64,000 bases of DNA from UMGS1901 sp934122115 (GTDB taxonomy: Bacteria > Bacillota > Clostridia > TANB77 > CAG-508). The notes beneath the pieces are model-generated. The model ran no database searches, was not told the origin of the DNA, and worked only from the letters and a program-made list of their open reading frames with translations. Within the stretch, counting starts at the first letter, position 1. Every line of letters begins with the position of its first letter. Positions 44,128 to 53,019 of the stretch are shown here, one piece after another. Location of the stretch: NCBI GenBank assembly GCA_934122115.1, contig CAKOVU010000006.1, positions 5,369-69,368 on the forward strand, given 5' to 3'. The position numbers were made by a program, and so were the translations under genes.

Positions 44128-44466
44128 ATGCCAATAATTAATTTTATTAATCCTTTTACAGCACTATTAGCATTAGTACTATTTTTGTTAGTACTGATAT
44201 TAGGAAAAGAAACACACAAAAGTGCAATTATTGCTACAATGTTATTTGTATTTTTAACAATTTTAGTAGGTCATTCAGTAGAGCTATTTGCATTTAATTC
44301 AGGCAATGAAGAAGTATATCAAGCAATAACTGTTAGCTTATTCGCAGACTTCGTATTTGTGTTTTTGTCTTTCATATCTTATTTATGGGTAGATGATATC
44401 CAAGCTAAGGTAGAAAAGAAAAAGAGCATTGATGACAGTTTAAGTTGGTTTTGGGCAAAAGTGTAA
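44128..44466 (+). CDS. Small membrane protein of unknown function
   Basis: 112 residues with three hydrophobic helices at about residues 8-27, 33-53 and 70-92, and a charged C-terminal tail (DDIQAKVEKKKSIDDSL). It starts 12 bp after glmM with SD GGAGGG, so it is probably co-transcribed. No family recognised. Confidence 0.7.
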   Translation: MPIINFINPFTALLALVLFLLVLILGKETHKSAIIATMLFVFLTILVGHSVELFAFNSGNEEVYQAITVSLFADFVFVFLSFISYLWVDDIQAKVEKKKSIDDSLSWFWAKV

Positions 44467-44488
44467 GATATAAAATATTAAGAAAGAA

Positions 44489-44548
44489 TGCAAGAAGGAC
44501 GGTTCGAAATTCAAGATTTATCTGGAATTGAGGATTGTTCTTTTTGCA
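44489..44548 (+). promoter_or_regulatory. Long imperfect RNA stem-loop upstream of ldh
   Basis: 44489-44512 can pair with 44525-44548 over 24 positions (22 pairs, of which about six are G-U, and two mismatches), with a 12-nt loop. The G-U pairs only work on the plus-strand RNA. It ends in GTTCTTTTTGCA, so it could be a terminator for the upstream gene or an attenuator ahead of ldh. The ldh start codon is 27 bp downstream. Confidence 0.55.
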
Positions 44549-44574
44549 AGTAAAAGAAAAGAGAGGTAATATAT

Positions 44575-45519
44575 ATGATAGAAAGTAGAAAATTAGTTTT
44601 AGTTGGAACTGGAATGGTTGGAATGAGCATGGCATATGCTTTAGAAAACCAAGGTGGAATAAATGAATTGGTGTTAATAGATATAGCTAAAGATAGAGCA
44701 ATAGGAGAAGCTATGGATTTATCACATGGAATTCCTTGCGCACCAAGTAGCATAGAAATAAAAGCAGGAGACTACGATGAATGTAAAGATGCTGATATAG
44801 TAGTAATAACAGCAGGACTAGCACAGAAACCAGGAGGACAAACAAGGCTAGAACTTGCGGCTGCTAATGCCAAAATTGTAAAAGAGATTACTGAAAGTGT
44901 AATTAAATCTGGATTTAATGGTATATTTGTTGTAGCAACAAACCCTGTTGACATTATGACTTATGTAGTAGGACAAGTTTCTGGATTTCCAAAAAGTAAG
45001 GTAATCGGTTCTGGAACAGTGTTAGATACAGCAAGACTTAGATTTTTAATAGGAGAAAGATTAAAAGTATCAAGTAAAAATGTGCACGCATATATAATGG
45101 GAGAGCATGGAGACTCATCATTTGTATCATGGTCAAATAGCTATATAGGCTGCAAAAAGTTAACCGATATAATGGATGAAAAAGGAGAAAAGAAAGAAAT
45201 CTTAGATGAGATTTATAAAGACGTACAACAATCAGCTTATGAAATAATAAATAAGAAAAGAGCAACATATTACGGAATTGGTTTAGGATTAGCAAAATTG
45301 GTAAAAACTATATTAAATAACGAAAATGAAATTCTTACAGTGTCTACTAAGCTAGAAGGAGAATATGGACATAAGGATATATATATTGGAGTTCCAGCGA
45401 TAATAAACAATAAAGGTGTTCAAGAAATTTTAAATATAAAACTTACAGAAGAAGAGCAAGCAAAATTTGATAATAGCTGTAAAATTTTGGAAGAGATGAA
45501 AAAAGAAATAAATATGTAA
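44575..45519 (+). CDS. ldh: L-lactate dehydrogenase
   Basis: 314 residues. Reduces pyruvate to L-lactate with NADH. NAD-binding loop VGTGMVGMSMAYAL; substrate loop AGLAQKPGGQTRLELA (Gln before KPG marks lactate rather than malate dehydrogenase, where Arg is expected); the active His lies in IMGEHGDSSFVSWS; TNPVDIMTYV is present. Length normal. SD AGAGAGG precedes the ATG. A long leader hairpin lies just upstream. Confidence 0.93.
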   Translation: MIESRKLVLVGTGMVGMSMAYALENQGGINELVLIDIAKDRAIGEAMDLSHGIPCAPSSIEIKAGDYDECKDADIVVITAGLAQKPGGQTRLELAAANAKIVKEITESVIKSGFNGIFVVATNPVDIMTYVVGQVSGFPKSKVIGSGTVLDTARLRFLIGERLKVSSKNVHAYIMGEHGDSSFVSWSNSYIGCKKLTDIMDEKGEKKEILDEIYKDVQQSAYEIINKKRATYYGIGLGLAKLVKTILNNENEILTVSTKLEGEYGHKDIYIGVPAIINNKGVQEILNIKLTEEEQAKFDNSCKILEEMKKEINM

Positions 45520-45522
45520 AGA

Positions 45523-45564
45523 AAAAATAGTATTAGTGAAGATAATTTCATTAATACTATTTTT
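45523..45564. terminator. Bidirectional terminator between ldh and the Rpn gene
   Basis: 18-bp stem (45523-45540 with 45547-45564, one G-U) with a 6-nt loop. It ends in a T-run on each strand. Confidence 0.9.
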
Positions 45565-45575
45565 TATAAAAAAGC

Positions 45576-46463
45576 TTATGTATTTTCATCAATAATCTTT
45601 TGAACTTCTGCTTCTGACATATTAACTGCCTGTGAAATTTGAGAAAGTGTAAGATTCATAGAATGTAAATTTTTTATTATTTCAATTGAATTTTGTAGCT
45701 TTCCTTCTTTTTCTCCACGAAGTCGCCCTGCTTTATAAATAGCTTTCTCATCCATGATAGCTTTTTCTTTTAATTCTGCAATTCTTCTAAGTTGTTCATC
45801 TTTACTTCTTTCATGAATCTCAATAACTGCATCTTTAATATCATTATTCTTTTCCATAATTTCTTTAACCTCCCTAGAATTAGGGTCATCTAAAAATAAC
45901 ATCCATTGAGCTTTTTTATCAAGCTTATTCTTATAGTATGTATTTTTAACCTTATCCAATTCTAGTATACAAATTTCGATGGAGTCTGTCAATACTAAAT
46001 TTGGGTGATTTATTTCACAAAGTCTCCATACAGTTTCCATTTCTGAAATTATTTGAGTGAGTTCAAGAGGGTAATCAATTATTGCGATTAATATTACTTT
46101 TTTAGCTTCTGAATAGTCATCACCACGCTTAATTTGGGAGGCATATAATCTTGAAAAGTAGAAAAGTAAACGTTCAGCAAAGTTTGCTCTTTCGATGAGC
46201 TGAATTTCAACATCAACTTTTTCATTATTATTGATATCTAGTTCTAAGTCTAAGATGCCAAGCTTGTCATCAGGAGTATTACGGACTAGTATTTGGTCAC
46301 TATTAATAGTCATCTTAGTGATTTTTTCGTCGAGTAAAGCTTCAACGAATGCTTTAGTAATCTTTTCATTGTTTTGATTAAATATGCTTTGGAAAACAAC
46401 ATCATTCTTTGGTTTTAAAAGTTTCTTTTCTTCTGTTTGAACTGGTGAATTATTTTTCTTCAA
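45576..46463 (-). CDS. Rpn-family / PD-(D/E)XK nuclease-type protein
   Basis: 295 residues. Begins LLKPKNDVVFQSIFNQNNE, then ILDLELDINNNEKVDVEIQLIE (the D...E-x-Q nuclease core strand) and RLLFYFSRLYASQIKRGDDYSEAKKVILIAI, the pattern of Rpn recombination-promoting nucleases and the related 'PD-(D/E)XK nuclease family transposase' group. The C-terminus has a charged GRLRGEKEGK linker and a small helix-turn-helix-like tail (LTLSQISQAVNMSEAEVQKII). Start TTG at 46463 with AAAGG upstream. It is a mobile or selfish-type gene; no terminal repeats are seen around it. Confidence 0.85.
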   Translation of the reverse strand: MKKNNSPVQTEEKKLLKPKNDVVFQSIFNQNNEKITKAFVEALLDEKITKMTINSDQILVRNTPDDKLGILDLELDINNNEKVDVEIQLIERANFAERLLFYFSRLYASQIKRGDDYSEAKKVILIAIIDYPLELTQIISEMETVWRLCEINHPNLVLTDSIEICILELDKVKNTYYKNKLDKKAQWMLFLDDPNSREVKEIMEKNNDIKDAVIEIHERSKDEQLRRIAELKEKAIMDEKAIYKAGRLRGEKEGKLQNSIEIIKNLHSMNLTLSQISQAVNMSEAEVQKIIDENT

Positions 46464-46763
46464 TAATTGTCACGCCTTTCAAATCGGATTTTATAGTGTA
46501 AAGAATAAGTATTAAATTATTAATTAGAAAATATAAAAAGAAGTTAAGTGATAAGAAATAAAATAATAGAAAAAATATTCATGACTATAATACATTTATT
46601 ATAGTCTGAAAGTACTGTAAAGGCAAGGAAAATCGTATGACAAGAAACGACAAATGAAATTTTTTAATGAATGAAACTGAAATGTTAGAATGTCATTTAT
46701 TTGTCACTTTGATATTGTATTATAATTTCAGTAAAAGAAAATTTGAAAAGAAAGGAAAATATA
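46464..46763. other. Divergent intergenic region before the ABC transporter
   Basis: 300 bp with no plausible gene. It contains a 9-bp perfect dyad GACTATAAT-N6-ATTATAGTC (46583-46606) with no T-run, possibly an operator, and a TATAAT at 46721-46726 without a good -35, the likely transporter promoter. Confidence 0.5.
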
Positions 46764-47444
46764 ATGGAAATTTTAAGAGTTGAAGATTTAGTTAAGACTT
46801 ATGGAAAAGGTGAAAATCAGGTCAATGCAGTTGACCACATTTCTTTTTCGATAGAGAAAGGAGAATTTGTTGCGATAGTTGGAGCGAGCGGAAGCGGAAA
46901 ATCTACGTTGCTACATCTGTTAGGAGGAGTTGATAGACCAACATCAGGTAAAGTATTCATAGATGGAAAAGATATTTATTCTTTAAATGATGATAATTTA
47001 GCAATATTTAGAAGAAGACAAATTGGTTTAATCTATCAATTTTACAATTTAATACCAATATTGAATGTAAGAGAAAACATAACATTGCCATGTGATTTAG
47101 ATGGGCAAAAAGTTGATGAGAAAAGATTAGACGAGCTAATAAAAACATTAGGGTTAGAAAAAAGAGAGAAGCATCTGCCAAACCAATTATCTGGAGGACA
47201 ACAACAACGTGTATCAATAGGAAGAGCAATGATAAATAATCCAGCACTTATGCTTGCAGATGAACCAACAGGAAACTTAGATTCAAAGGCGAGTGATGAA
47301 ATAATATCATTATTAAAACTATCAAACAAAAAGTTTAACCAGACTGTTGTAATAATTACTCACGACTTAGAAATAGCAAAAGAAGCAGAAAGAGTTATAA
47401 CAATAGAAGATGGAAAGATAATAAAGGATGAGAGGAATATATAA
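46764..47444 (+). CDS. ABC transporter ATP-binding protein (LolD/BceA-type)
   Basis: 226 residues. Walker A VGASGSGKSTLL, Q-loop IYQFYNLIP, signature NQLSGGQQQRVSIGRAM, Walker B ALMLADEPTGNLDS and H-loop ITHDLEIA are all present. Sequences of this type energise MacB/BceAB-like permeases that export or expel peptides and lipids. The start at 46764 is chosen because GAAAGGA precedes it; an in-frame upstream codon would add seven residues. It overlaps the permease start by one base (TAATG). Confidence 0.92.
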   Translation: MEILRVEDLVKTYGKGENQVNAVDHISFSIEKGEFVAIVGASGSGKSTLLHLLGGVDRPTSGKVFIDGKDIYSLNDDNLAIFRRRQIGLIYQFYNLIPILNVRENITLPCDLDGQKVDEKRLDELIKTLGLEKREKHLPNQLSGGQQQRVSIGRAMINNPALMLADEPTGNLDSKASDEIISLLKLSNKKFNQTVVIITHDLEIAKEAERVITIEDGKIIKDERNI

Positions 47445-50110
47445 TGAATGTTTTAAATAAGTTGACTAAGAAAAATTTATTGCTTAATAAGAAACGTACC
47501 ATTGTCACTATTATTGGAATTATGCTTTCTACTGCGTTGGTTTGCGCTGTTGCGGGGCTGGTTACGAGTGCACAGCAGACGTTTGTAAATCTTATTAAGA
47601 ATACTGATGGTGATTATCACATTTCGTTTTCGAATGTGCCACAAGAACAGCAAAAATATATTACGCAAAACAATGCGGTTGATAGTTACTATACTACAAA
47701 AGAGCTTGGATACAGCAGGTTTGAGAGTATTCAAAATGAGGATAAACCATATATTTATGTGGTTTCTATGAATGAAAATGCTTTCGAAAAAGGTGCATAT
47801 AAATTGATAGAAGGTCGAATGGCTCAAAATGAGAATGAAATTGTTATTCCGCAACATTTAATTGATAATGGTAGAGTAAAGATTAATGTTGGAGACAAGA
47901 TTACTTTAAATGTTGGAACAAGAAAACTAATGGACGGCAGTAAGCTTAATCAAAAAAATCCATATCTTGCAAGTTCGTCAAAAGAATATATATATCAAGA
48001 GACTGGAAAAGCCGGAGACAACGAAGATTATGAAGAGCAAATTGTTGATGGACAGACAAAAGAATATACTGTTGTTGGAATAATGAAAAGACCTAATACG
48101 GGTGTAGAACCATATACAGCACCAGGCTATACGGCAGTTACATATTCAAACGACGATAAAAACGTTGGAAACGCAGAAAAAACAGTTTTGGCAAATACAA
48201 AATCTGCTACAACAATAGTCAACTTCTACGTAACTCTAAAAAATCCAAAAGAATATGAAAATGTAATGAATCAAATAAAAAACACAATAGAAACGGAAAA
48301 TGAGAGTGAAATTGAAGTTGAAGCTAATGTAGATTTATTAAGATTCGAAGGAGTTCTTAGTGAAAGCACTTTAGGAGTTCTATATGGAATTGCAAGTGTT
48401 ATTATAGTAATAATAGTTGTAAGTAGTGTGTTTGTAATAAGAAACAGTTTCAGTATTTCAGTATCTGAAAAAACAAAACAATACGGAATGCTGGCATCTG
48501 TTGGAGCAACTAAAAAACAAATAAAAAGAAGTGTTTTATTAGAAGGATTATATATTGGTATAATTGCAATTCCACTTGGAATTTTATTAGGAATTGTCGC
48601 AATAATAATTTTATTGTGGATAGTAAATTTATTAATGGGAGACATGATGGAAGGTACAGAATTTGTGTATAATGTACCGGGAATGGCAATTTTAATTTCA
48701 ATAGCAATCTCTGGAATAACCATATTCTTATCATGCTTAATTCCTGCAATAAAAGCATCTAGAATTCCACCAATCGAGGCAATACGTGGAACAGATGATA
48801 TAAAAATAAAAGCCAGAAAAGTAAAAACATCAAAACTAACAAAAAAATTATTCGGCATAGGCGGAGTAATTGCAAGCAAAAACTTAAAAAGAAATAGAAA
48901 AAAATACAGAACAACAGTTGTATCACTAGTTGTAAGTATATCAATATTCATAGCGCTTTCATCGTTCTTAACTTATGGACAGATGATGACAGGCTCATAT
49001 TATACAGATTTAAACTATAACATAACCGTACATGGTGGAAATGAAGCATTATATGAAAAAATTGCGACATGGAGTGGAATAAATAGCTATAGTTATTCAT
49101 ATCAGACTAGTGCTGAGATAGATGTAAACAAATATGGAACAGACTTTGCTAAAGAAGAATTAGAAAATAAAAAACAGATATATGAAGAAGACTTCCCAGA
49201 AGATGTTGGAAAATATGAATATAATACTCTAGGTTTGACAATTGTTATGGTTAACAATGACTACTTCAAGTCATATGTAAAAAGCCTTGGAATGAACGAG
49301 AAAGATTATTCAAACATAGCAATACTTGGAGACGACATGATACATTATCTAGGACAAGGAAAATCTAAGGTTGAGCATTATTTTAATGTTAAAGCTGGAG
49401 ACTCAATGGAAGTTACTATGGATGATGAGCAAAAGCAAATTAAGATTTCTAAAATTACAACAGAAAGACCAATGGGATATGAAAGCTGTTATACAGAGGG
49501 AGGCTACTTGTTTGTATCAGAGGACTATCCAGTAGTTACTAAAGATAAGAGTGAATTAAATAGTGGAAGTCTATGCATAGATGCACAAAAACCATCAGAA
49601 ATAGAAAACAAGCTAACAGACCTGAAAAAAGAAAGCGAAGAATTTGAAAACATAATGGTAACCAATTTAGCTGAGTATGCAGATCAAGAAAAAAGAATAA
49701 TAATACTCGTATCAATATTCTTGTATGGATTCATAGCAGTAATCACACTAATTGGTGTAACTAACATATTCAACACAATAACAACAAACATGATACTACG
49801 CTCAAAAGAATTTGCAAACCTAAAATCAATAGGAATGACAACAAAAGAATTTAACAAAATGATAAAATTAGAGAGCATAATGTATGGAGCAAAATCATTG
49901 CTAATAGGAATTCCAATAGGGCTTTTAGGCTCATATGCAATATTCAAATCATTTACAAATTCGATAGACTTTGGATTTATAATACCATGGCATGCAATAA
50001 TAATTTCTGTAATATTTGTATTTATAATAGTAGGACTAACAATGAAATATTCGTTAAACAAAATAAACAAGCAAAATATAATAGAAACAATAAGACAGGA
50101 CAATATATAA
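47444..50110 (+). CDS. ABC transporter permease with two FtsX domains
   Basis: 888 residues. One N-terminal helix (about 18-40), a large extracytoplasmic domain (about 50-300), three helices of the first FtsX unit (about 312-332, 362-390, 407-432), a cytoplasmic linker with CLIPAIKASRIPPIEAIR, a further helix (about 490-508), a second extracytoplasmic domain (about 515-755), and three C-terminal helices. This layout matches MacB/BceB-like exporters with duplicated FtsX parts. Codon use in the first ~150 codons is visibly richer in G+C than neighbours. A two-component system lies 5 kb downstream, not adjacent. Confidence 0.88.
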   Translation: MNVLNKLTKKNLLLNKKRTIVTIIGIMLSTALVCAVAGLVTSAQQTFVNLIKNTDGDYHISFSNVPQEQQKYITQNNAVDSYYTTKELGYSRFESIQNEDKPYIYVVSMNENAFEKGAYKLIEGRMAQNENEIVIPQHLIDNGRVKINVGDKITLNVGTRKLMDGSKLNQKNPYLASSSKEYIYQETGKAGDNEDYEEQIVDGQTKEYTVVGIMKRPNTGVEPYTAPGYTAVTYSNDDKNVGNAEKTVLANTKSATTIVNFYVTLKNPKEYENVMNQIKNTIETENESEIEVEANVDLLRFEGVLSESTLGVLYGIASVIIVIIVVSSVFVIRNSFSISVSEKTKQYGMLASVGATKKQIKRSVLLEGLYIGIIAIPLGILLGIVAIIILLWIVNLLMGDMMEGTEFVYNVPGMAILISIAISGITIFLSCLIPAIKASRIPPIEAIRGTDDIKIKARKVKTSKLTKKLFGIGGVIASKNLKRNRKKYRTTVVSLVVSISIFIALSSFLTYGQMMTGSYYTDLNYNITVHGGNEALYEKIATWSGINSYSYSYQTSAEIDVNKYGTDFAKEELENKKQIYEEDFPEDVGKYEYNTLGLTIVMVNNDYFKSYVKSLGMNEKDYSNIAILGDDMIHYLGQGKSKVEHYFNVKAGDSMEVTMDDEQKQIKISKITTERPMGYESCYTEGGYLFVSEDYPVVTKDKSELNSGSLCIDAQKPSEIENKLTDLKKESEEFENIMVTNLAEYADQEKRIIILVSIFLYGFIAVITLIGVTNIFNTITTNMILRSKEFANLKSIGMTTKEFNKMIKLESIMYGAKSLLIGIPIGLLGSYAIFKSFTNSIDFGFIIPWHAIIISVIFVFIIVGLTMKYSLNKINKQNIIETIRQDNI

Positions 50111-50189
50111 AAAAGATCTGAAAAAACAGTATAAATGTTGTAGAAGGTGTGATATAATATTTATATTAAATGAAAAAGGAGTTGATAAT

Positions 50190-50441
50190 ATGACGACTAA
50201 GCAGCAAGAAATATGCAATATAATAGAAACTTTACCGGAAGAACTTTCAAATAAAGTACTTGATTATATTGAATACTTGAAATATACCGTTGCAGTATCT
50301 ACAGCGCCTAAAGAAGTAGTTGCAAAAGATAAAAAAGATTTAAGAGAAAAATTGGAGGAAGGAATAAAAGATTCTGAACAGGGAAATGTCCATTCTGTAG
50401 AAGAAACTTTTAAAGAGGTTGAAAAAATACTAGAGAATTAA
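50190..50441 (+). CDS. Antitoxin of a type II toxin-antitoxin pair
   Basis: 83 residues. N-terminal helix-turn pattern KQQEICNIIETLPEELSNKVLDYIEYLKY resembles the DUF2281-type antitoxin fold; the charged C-terminus (KDLREKLEEGIKDSEQG...VEETFKEVEKIL) likely wraps the toxin. It is followed 13 bp later by a RelE/ParE toxin. SD AAAGGAG precedes the ATG. Such antitoxins usually repress their own promoter. Confidence 0.75.
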   Translation: MTTKQQEICNIIETLPEELSNKVLDYIEYLKYTVAVSTAPKEVVAKDKKDLREKLEEGIKDSEQGNVHSVEETFKEVEKILEN

Positions 50442-50454
50442 ATAGGAGGTTCAA

Positions 50455-50772
50455 ATGCAAGAAAGATATGAAGTTGTGATGTCTGGAAAAGCAAAAGATG
50501 ATTTGAAATATATTATCACTTATATAAATGCAACATTAAATGAACCAACTATTGCAAAAAAATATGTAAAAATAATAAGAGAAAGAATAAAATCGCTAGA
50601 ATATTTTCCACAAAAATATGTAATTATTGATGATGAAAAATTGATGGATTTAAAGATTAGAAAGTTAATTATAAAGAATTACATAGCTTTTTATAGAATA
50701 AATGAAAATAAAAAAATTGTAACAATAGAAAGAATTATATATGGAAAAAATGACTGGATTAATAAGTTGTAA
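50455..50772 (+). CDS. RelE/ParE-family toxin
   Basis: 105 residues. YEVVMSGKAKDDLKYIITYINATLNEPTIAKKYVKIIRERIKSLEYFP is the RelE/ParE fold signature, with C-terminal strands LIIKNYIAFYRINENKKIVTIERIIYGKNDW. Members cleave ribosome-bound mRNA or poison gyrase; which applies cannot be told. SD AGGAGG precedes the ATG. Confidence 0.87.
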   Translation: MQERYEVVMSGKAKDDLKYIITYINATLNEPTIAKKYVKIIRERIKSLEYFPQKYVIIDDEKLMDLKIRKLIIKNYIAFYRINENKKIVTIERIIYGKNDWINKL

Positions 50773-50777
50773 CTAGC

Positions 50778-50815
50778 AAAAGACTGGATTGTAATTAATC
50801 TGGTCTTTTTGTTTT
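50778..50815 (+). terminator. Terminator after the toxin-antitoxin pair
   Basis: 12-position stem AAAAGACTGGAT with ATCTGGTCTTTT (one mismatch and one G-U), followed by TGTTTTTG. Confidence 0.65.
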
Positions 50816-50851
50816 TGAAAAATTTTATATAACTGATGATATTCATAGTTT

Positions 50852-50861
50852 TGTATGATAT
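50852..50861 (+). promoter_or_regulatory. Extended -10 promoter before the penicillin-binding protein
   Basis: TGATATAAT (TGn plus TATAAT) in the 113-bp gap before the PBP gene. No clear -35, as is common for extended -10 promoters. Position is approximate to a few bases. Confidence 0.45.
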
Positions 50862-50897
50862 AATGTAATGGAAAATAGAGGATAGGTGAAAGTAATA

Positions 50898-52943
50898 ATG
50901 AAAAATAAGAAGATTATAATTATTGTAATAAGCATTATTCTAATATTAGCGATATCTGTGGGAATAGGAATAACGATTTATTTTAACAATAAACCTAAAA
51001 ATAAACCGGAAAACGTATTGCAGACTTTTGCTTCATATATTAATGATAAGAAGTATGAAGATATGTATTCTTTGTTATCATCAAAAAGCAAAGCTAATAT
51101 TTCGGAAGAAGATTTTATTAAGAGAAATAAAAATATTTATGAAGGCATAGAGGCTAAAAATTTTAGTGTTGACATACAGAGTATAGAAAATGAAAATAAA
51201 TTAGCAAAAGTTACATATAAAAATAGTATGGATACAATGTCTGGACATGTTGACTTTACAAATACTGTAACTCTTGAATTGAACGAAGAAAAAGAATATA
51301 AGATAGATTGGACGTCTAACTTAATTTTTCTAGAGTTGAATACCGAAGATAAGGTGAGGGTAAAGACCATAGAAGCAAAGAGAGGTAATATTTTAGATAG
51401 AAATGGAGAATACTTGGCAACAAATGGAGTTGCTTCGCAAATAGGCCTTGTTCCTGGAAAGATGAGTGATAATAAGGAAGAAAATATTGAAAAAATTGCT
51501 GAACTTTTAAACATGACTTCAGCTGGTATAAATAGCGAGCTTTCGGCTTCATATGTCAAGGCTGATACTTTTGTTCCGTTAAAGACTGTGGGAAAGAATG
51601 AAATGGAATTAAAGAATAAATTACTAGAGATAAAAGGAATAAAAATAATTGATACAGATGAGAGAATATATCCACAGGGAGTGTCAACCTCTCAATTAGT
51701 GGGCTACATCCAACCAATAAATTCAGAAGAGTTGAAAGAAAAGGCAAAAGAGGGGTATACTTCAAGTAGTAAAATTGGAAAATATGGATTAGAACGTGCT
51801 TACGAAAGCACTCTAAGAGCAGTAAACGGTTCAGAAATCTACATAGAAGATGCAAATGGAAATAAGAAAACATCTATTGCAAAACAAGAACAAAAAGACG
51901 GTCAAGACGTGAAATTGACTATAGATAGCAAACTACAACAGACTGTATATGAACAGTTTAAAGACGACAAGAGTGCTGTTGTTGTTATGAACCCCAAGAC
52001 GGGGGAAGTGCTTGCACTTGCAAGTTGCCCATCATTTGATTCCAATGATTTTAGCTTAGGAATGACAACGGCAGATTATAAGAATTTAACGGAAAACCCA
52101 GATAATTTATTATATAATAGATATTTGGCAACATATGCTCCTGGGTCATCGTTTAAACCAATAATTGGTGCAATAGGATTAACTACTGGTGCTTTTTCGG
52201 CAGATGATGACTTTGGCAGGATCGGAACAAAGTGGCAGAACGATAGTTCTTGGGGCGATTTCTATATAACAACACTTTCTACATATAGTGGACCGGCAAA
52301 TCTGAAAAATGCATTAATACATTCAGATAACATATATTTCGCTAAGGCAGCTTTAAAAATAGGAGGCAAAAATTTAATAAATTCACTAAAGAATATAGGA
52401 TTTGGACAACAAATAGAATTTCCACAAACAATAAGCAATTCTTCATACTCAAACAGTGAAAGCTTTACAAACGAAACACAGCTTGCAAATTCCGGATATG
52501 GTCAAGGCGAAGTGCTAGTAAACCCAATACATATGGCGATGATGTACTCGGCATTTGTAAACGATGGTAATATGATAATGCCATACTTGGAGTACAACGA
52601 GAATGCAAGTTCACAAACGGCTAAATACTACAAAGAAAATGCTTTTTCAAAAGAAGCTGCAAATGAGATAAGAAATGACTTAATACAGGTTGTAGAGAAT
52701 CCAAGTGGAACAGCACATTCAGCAAAAATTGAAGGAAAAACAATAGCAGGAAAAACAGGAACAGCGGAAATAAAACAATCAAAAGACGACACAGAAGGCA
52801 CAGAAATAGGCTGGTTTAATGCGTTTAACGTAGAAGAAAGTGATGACAACTCATTACTAGTAGTAAGCATGGTAGAAAACGTAAAAGGAAAAGGCGGCAG
52901 TCATTATTTATTACCAAAAGTAAGAGCAATTTTCGCCCAATAG
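50898..52943 (+). CDS. Class B penicillin-binding protein with MecA_N-type domain
   Basis: 681 residues. An N-terminal anchor (about 5-27), an NTF2-like MecA_N domain (about 35-140), a PBP dimerisation domain starting EAKRGNILDRNGEYLATNG, and a transpeptidase domain with SxxK in PGSSFKP, SxN in HSDNIYF and KTG in AGKTGTAE. All catalytic motifs are intact. It cross-links peptidoglycan. Layout is that of PBP2a/PBP3-like enzymes; this does not by itself show beta-lactam resistance. ATG 50898 has ATAGGTGA at the right distance; an in-frame GTG lies 12 bp upstream. Confidence 0.93.
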   Translation: MKNKKIIIIVISIILILAISVGIGITIYFNNKPKNKPENVLQTFASYINDKKYEDMYSLLSSKSKANISEEDFIKRNKNIYEGIEAKNFSVDIQSIENENKLAKVTYKNSMDTMSGHVDFTNTVTLELNEEKEYKIDWTSNLIFLELNTEDKVRVKTIEAKRGNILDRNGEYLATNGVASQIGLVPGKMSDNKEENIEKIAELLNMTSAGINSELSASYVKADTFVPLKTVGKNEMELKNKLLEIKGIKIIDTDERIYPQGVSTSQLVGYIQPINSEELKEKAKEGYTSSSKIGKYGLERAYESTLRAVNGSEIYIEDANGNKKTSIAKQEQKDGQDVKLTIDSKLQQTVYEQFKDDKSAVVVMNPKTGEVLALASCPSFDSNDFSLGMTTADYKNLTENPDNLLYNRYLATYAPGSSFKPIIGAIGLTTGAFSADDDFGRIGTKWQNDSSWGDFYITTLSTYSGPANLKNALIHSDNIYFAKAALKIGGKNLINSLKNIGFGQQIEFPQTISNSSYSNSESFTNETQLANSGYGQGEVLVNPIHMAMMYSAFVNDGNMIMPYLEYNENASSQTAKYYKENAFSKEAANEIRNDLIQVVENPSGTAHSAKIEGKTIAGKTGTAEIKQSKDDTEGTEIGWFNAFNVEESDDNSLLVVSMVENVKGKGGSHYLLPKVRAIFAQ

Positions 52944-53019
52944 GGATGTCCTTTTTTGGGCGAAAGTCACTTAAAAGTCACAAATGAATGATAAATTTAA
53001 TACAGAAAATGAGGATAAC

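Noticed and set aside
48271..48951. Minus-strand 226-codon open frame
   Set aside because: Antisense shadow of the permease membrane region; no start signals and biased composition.
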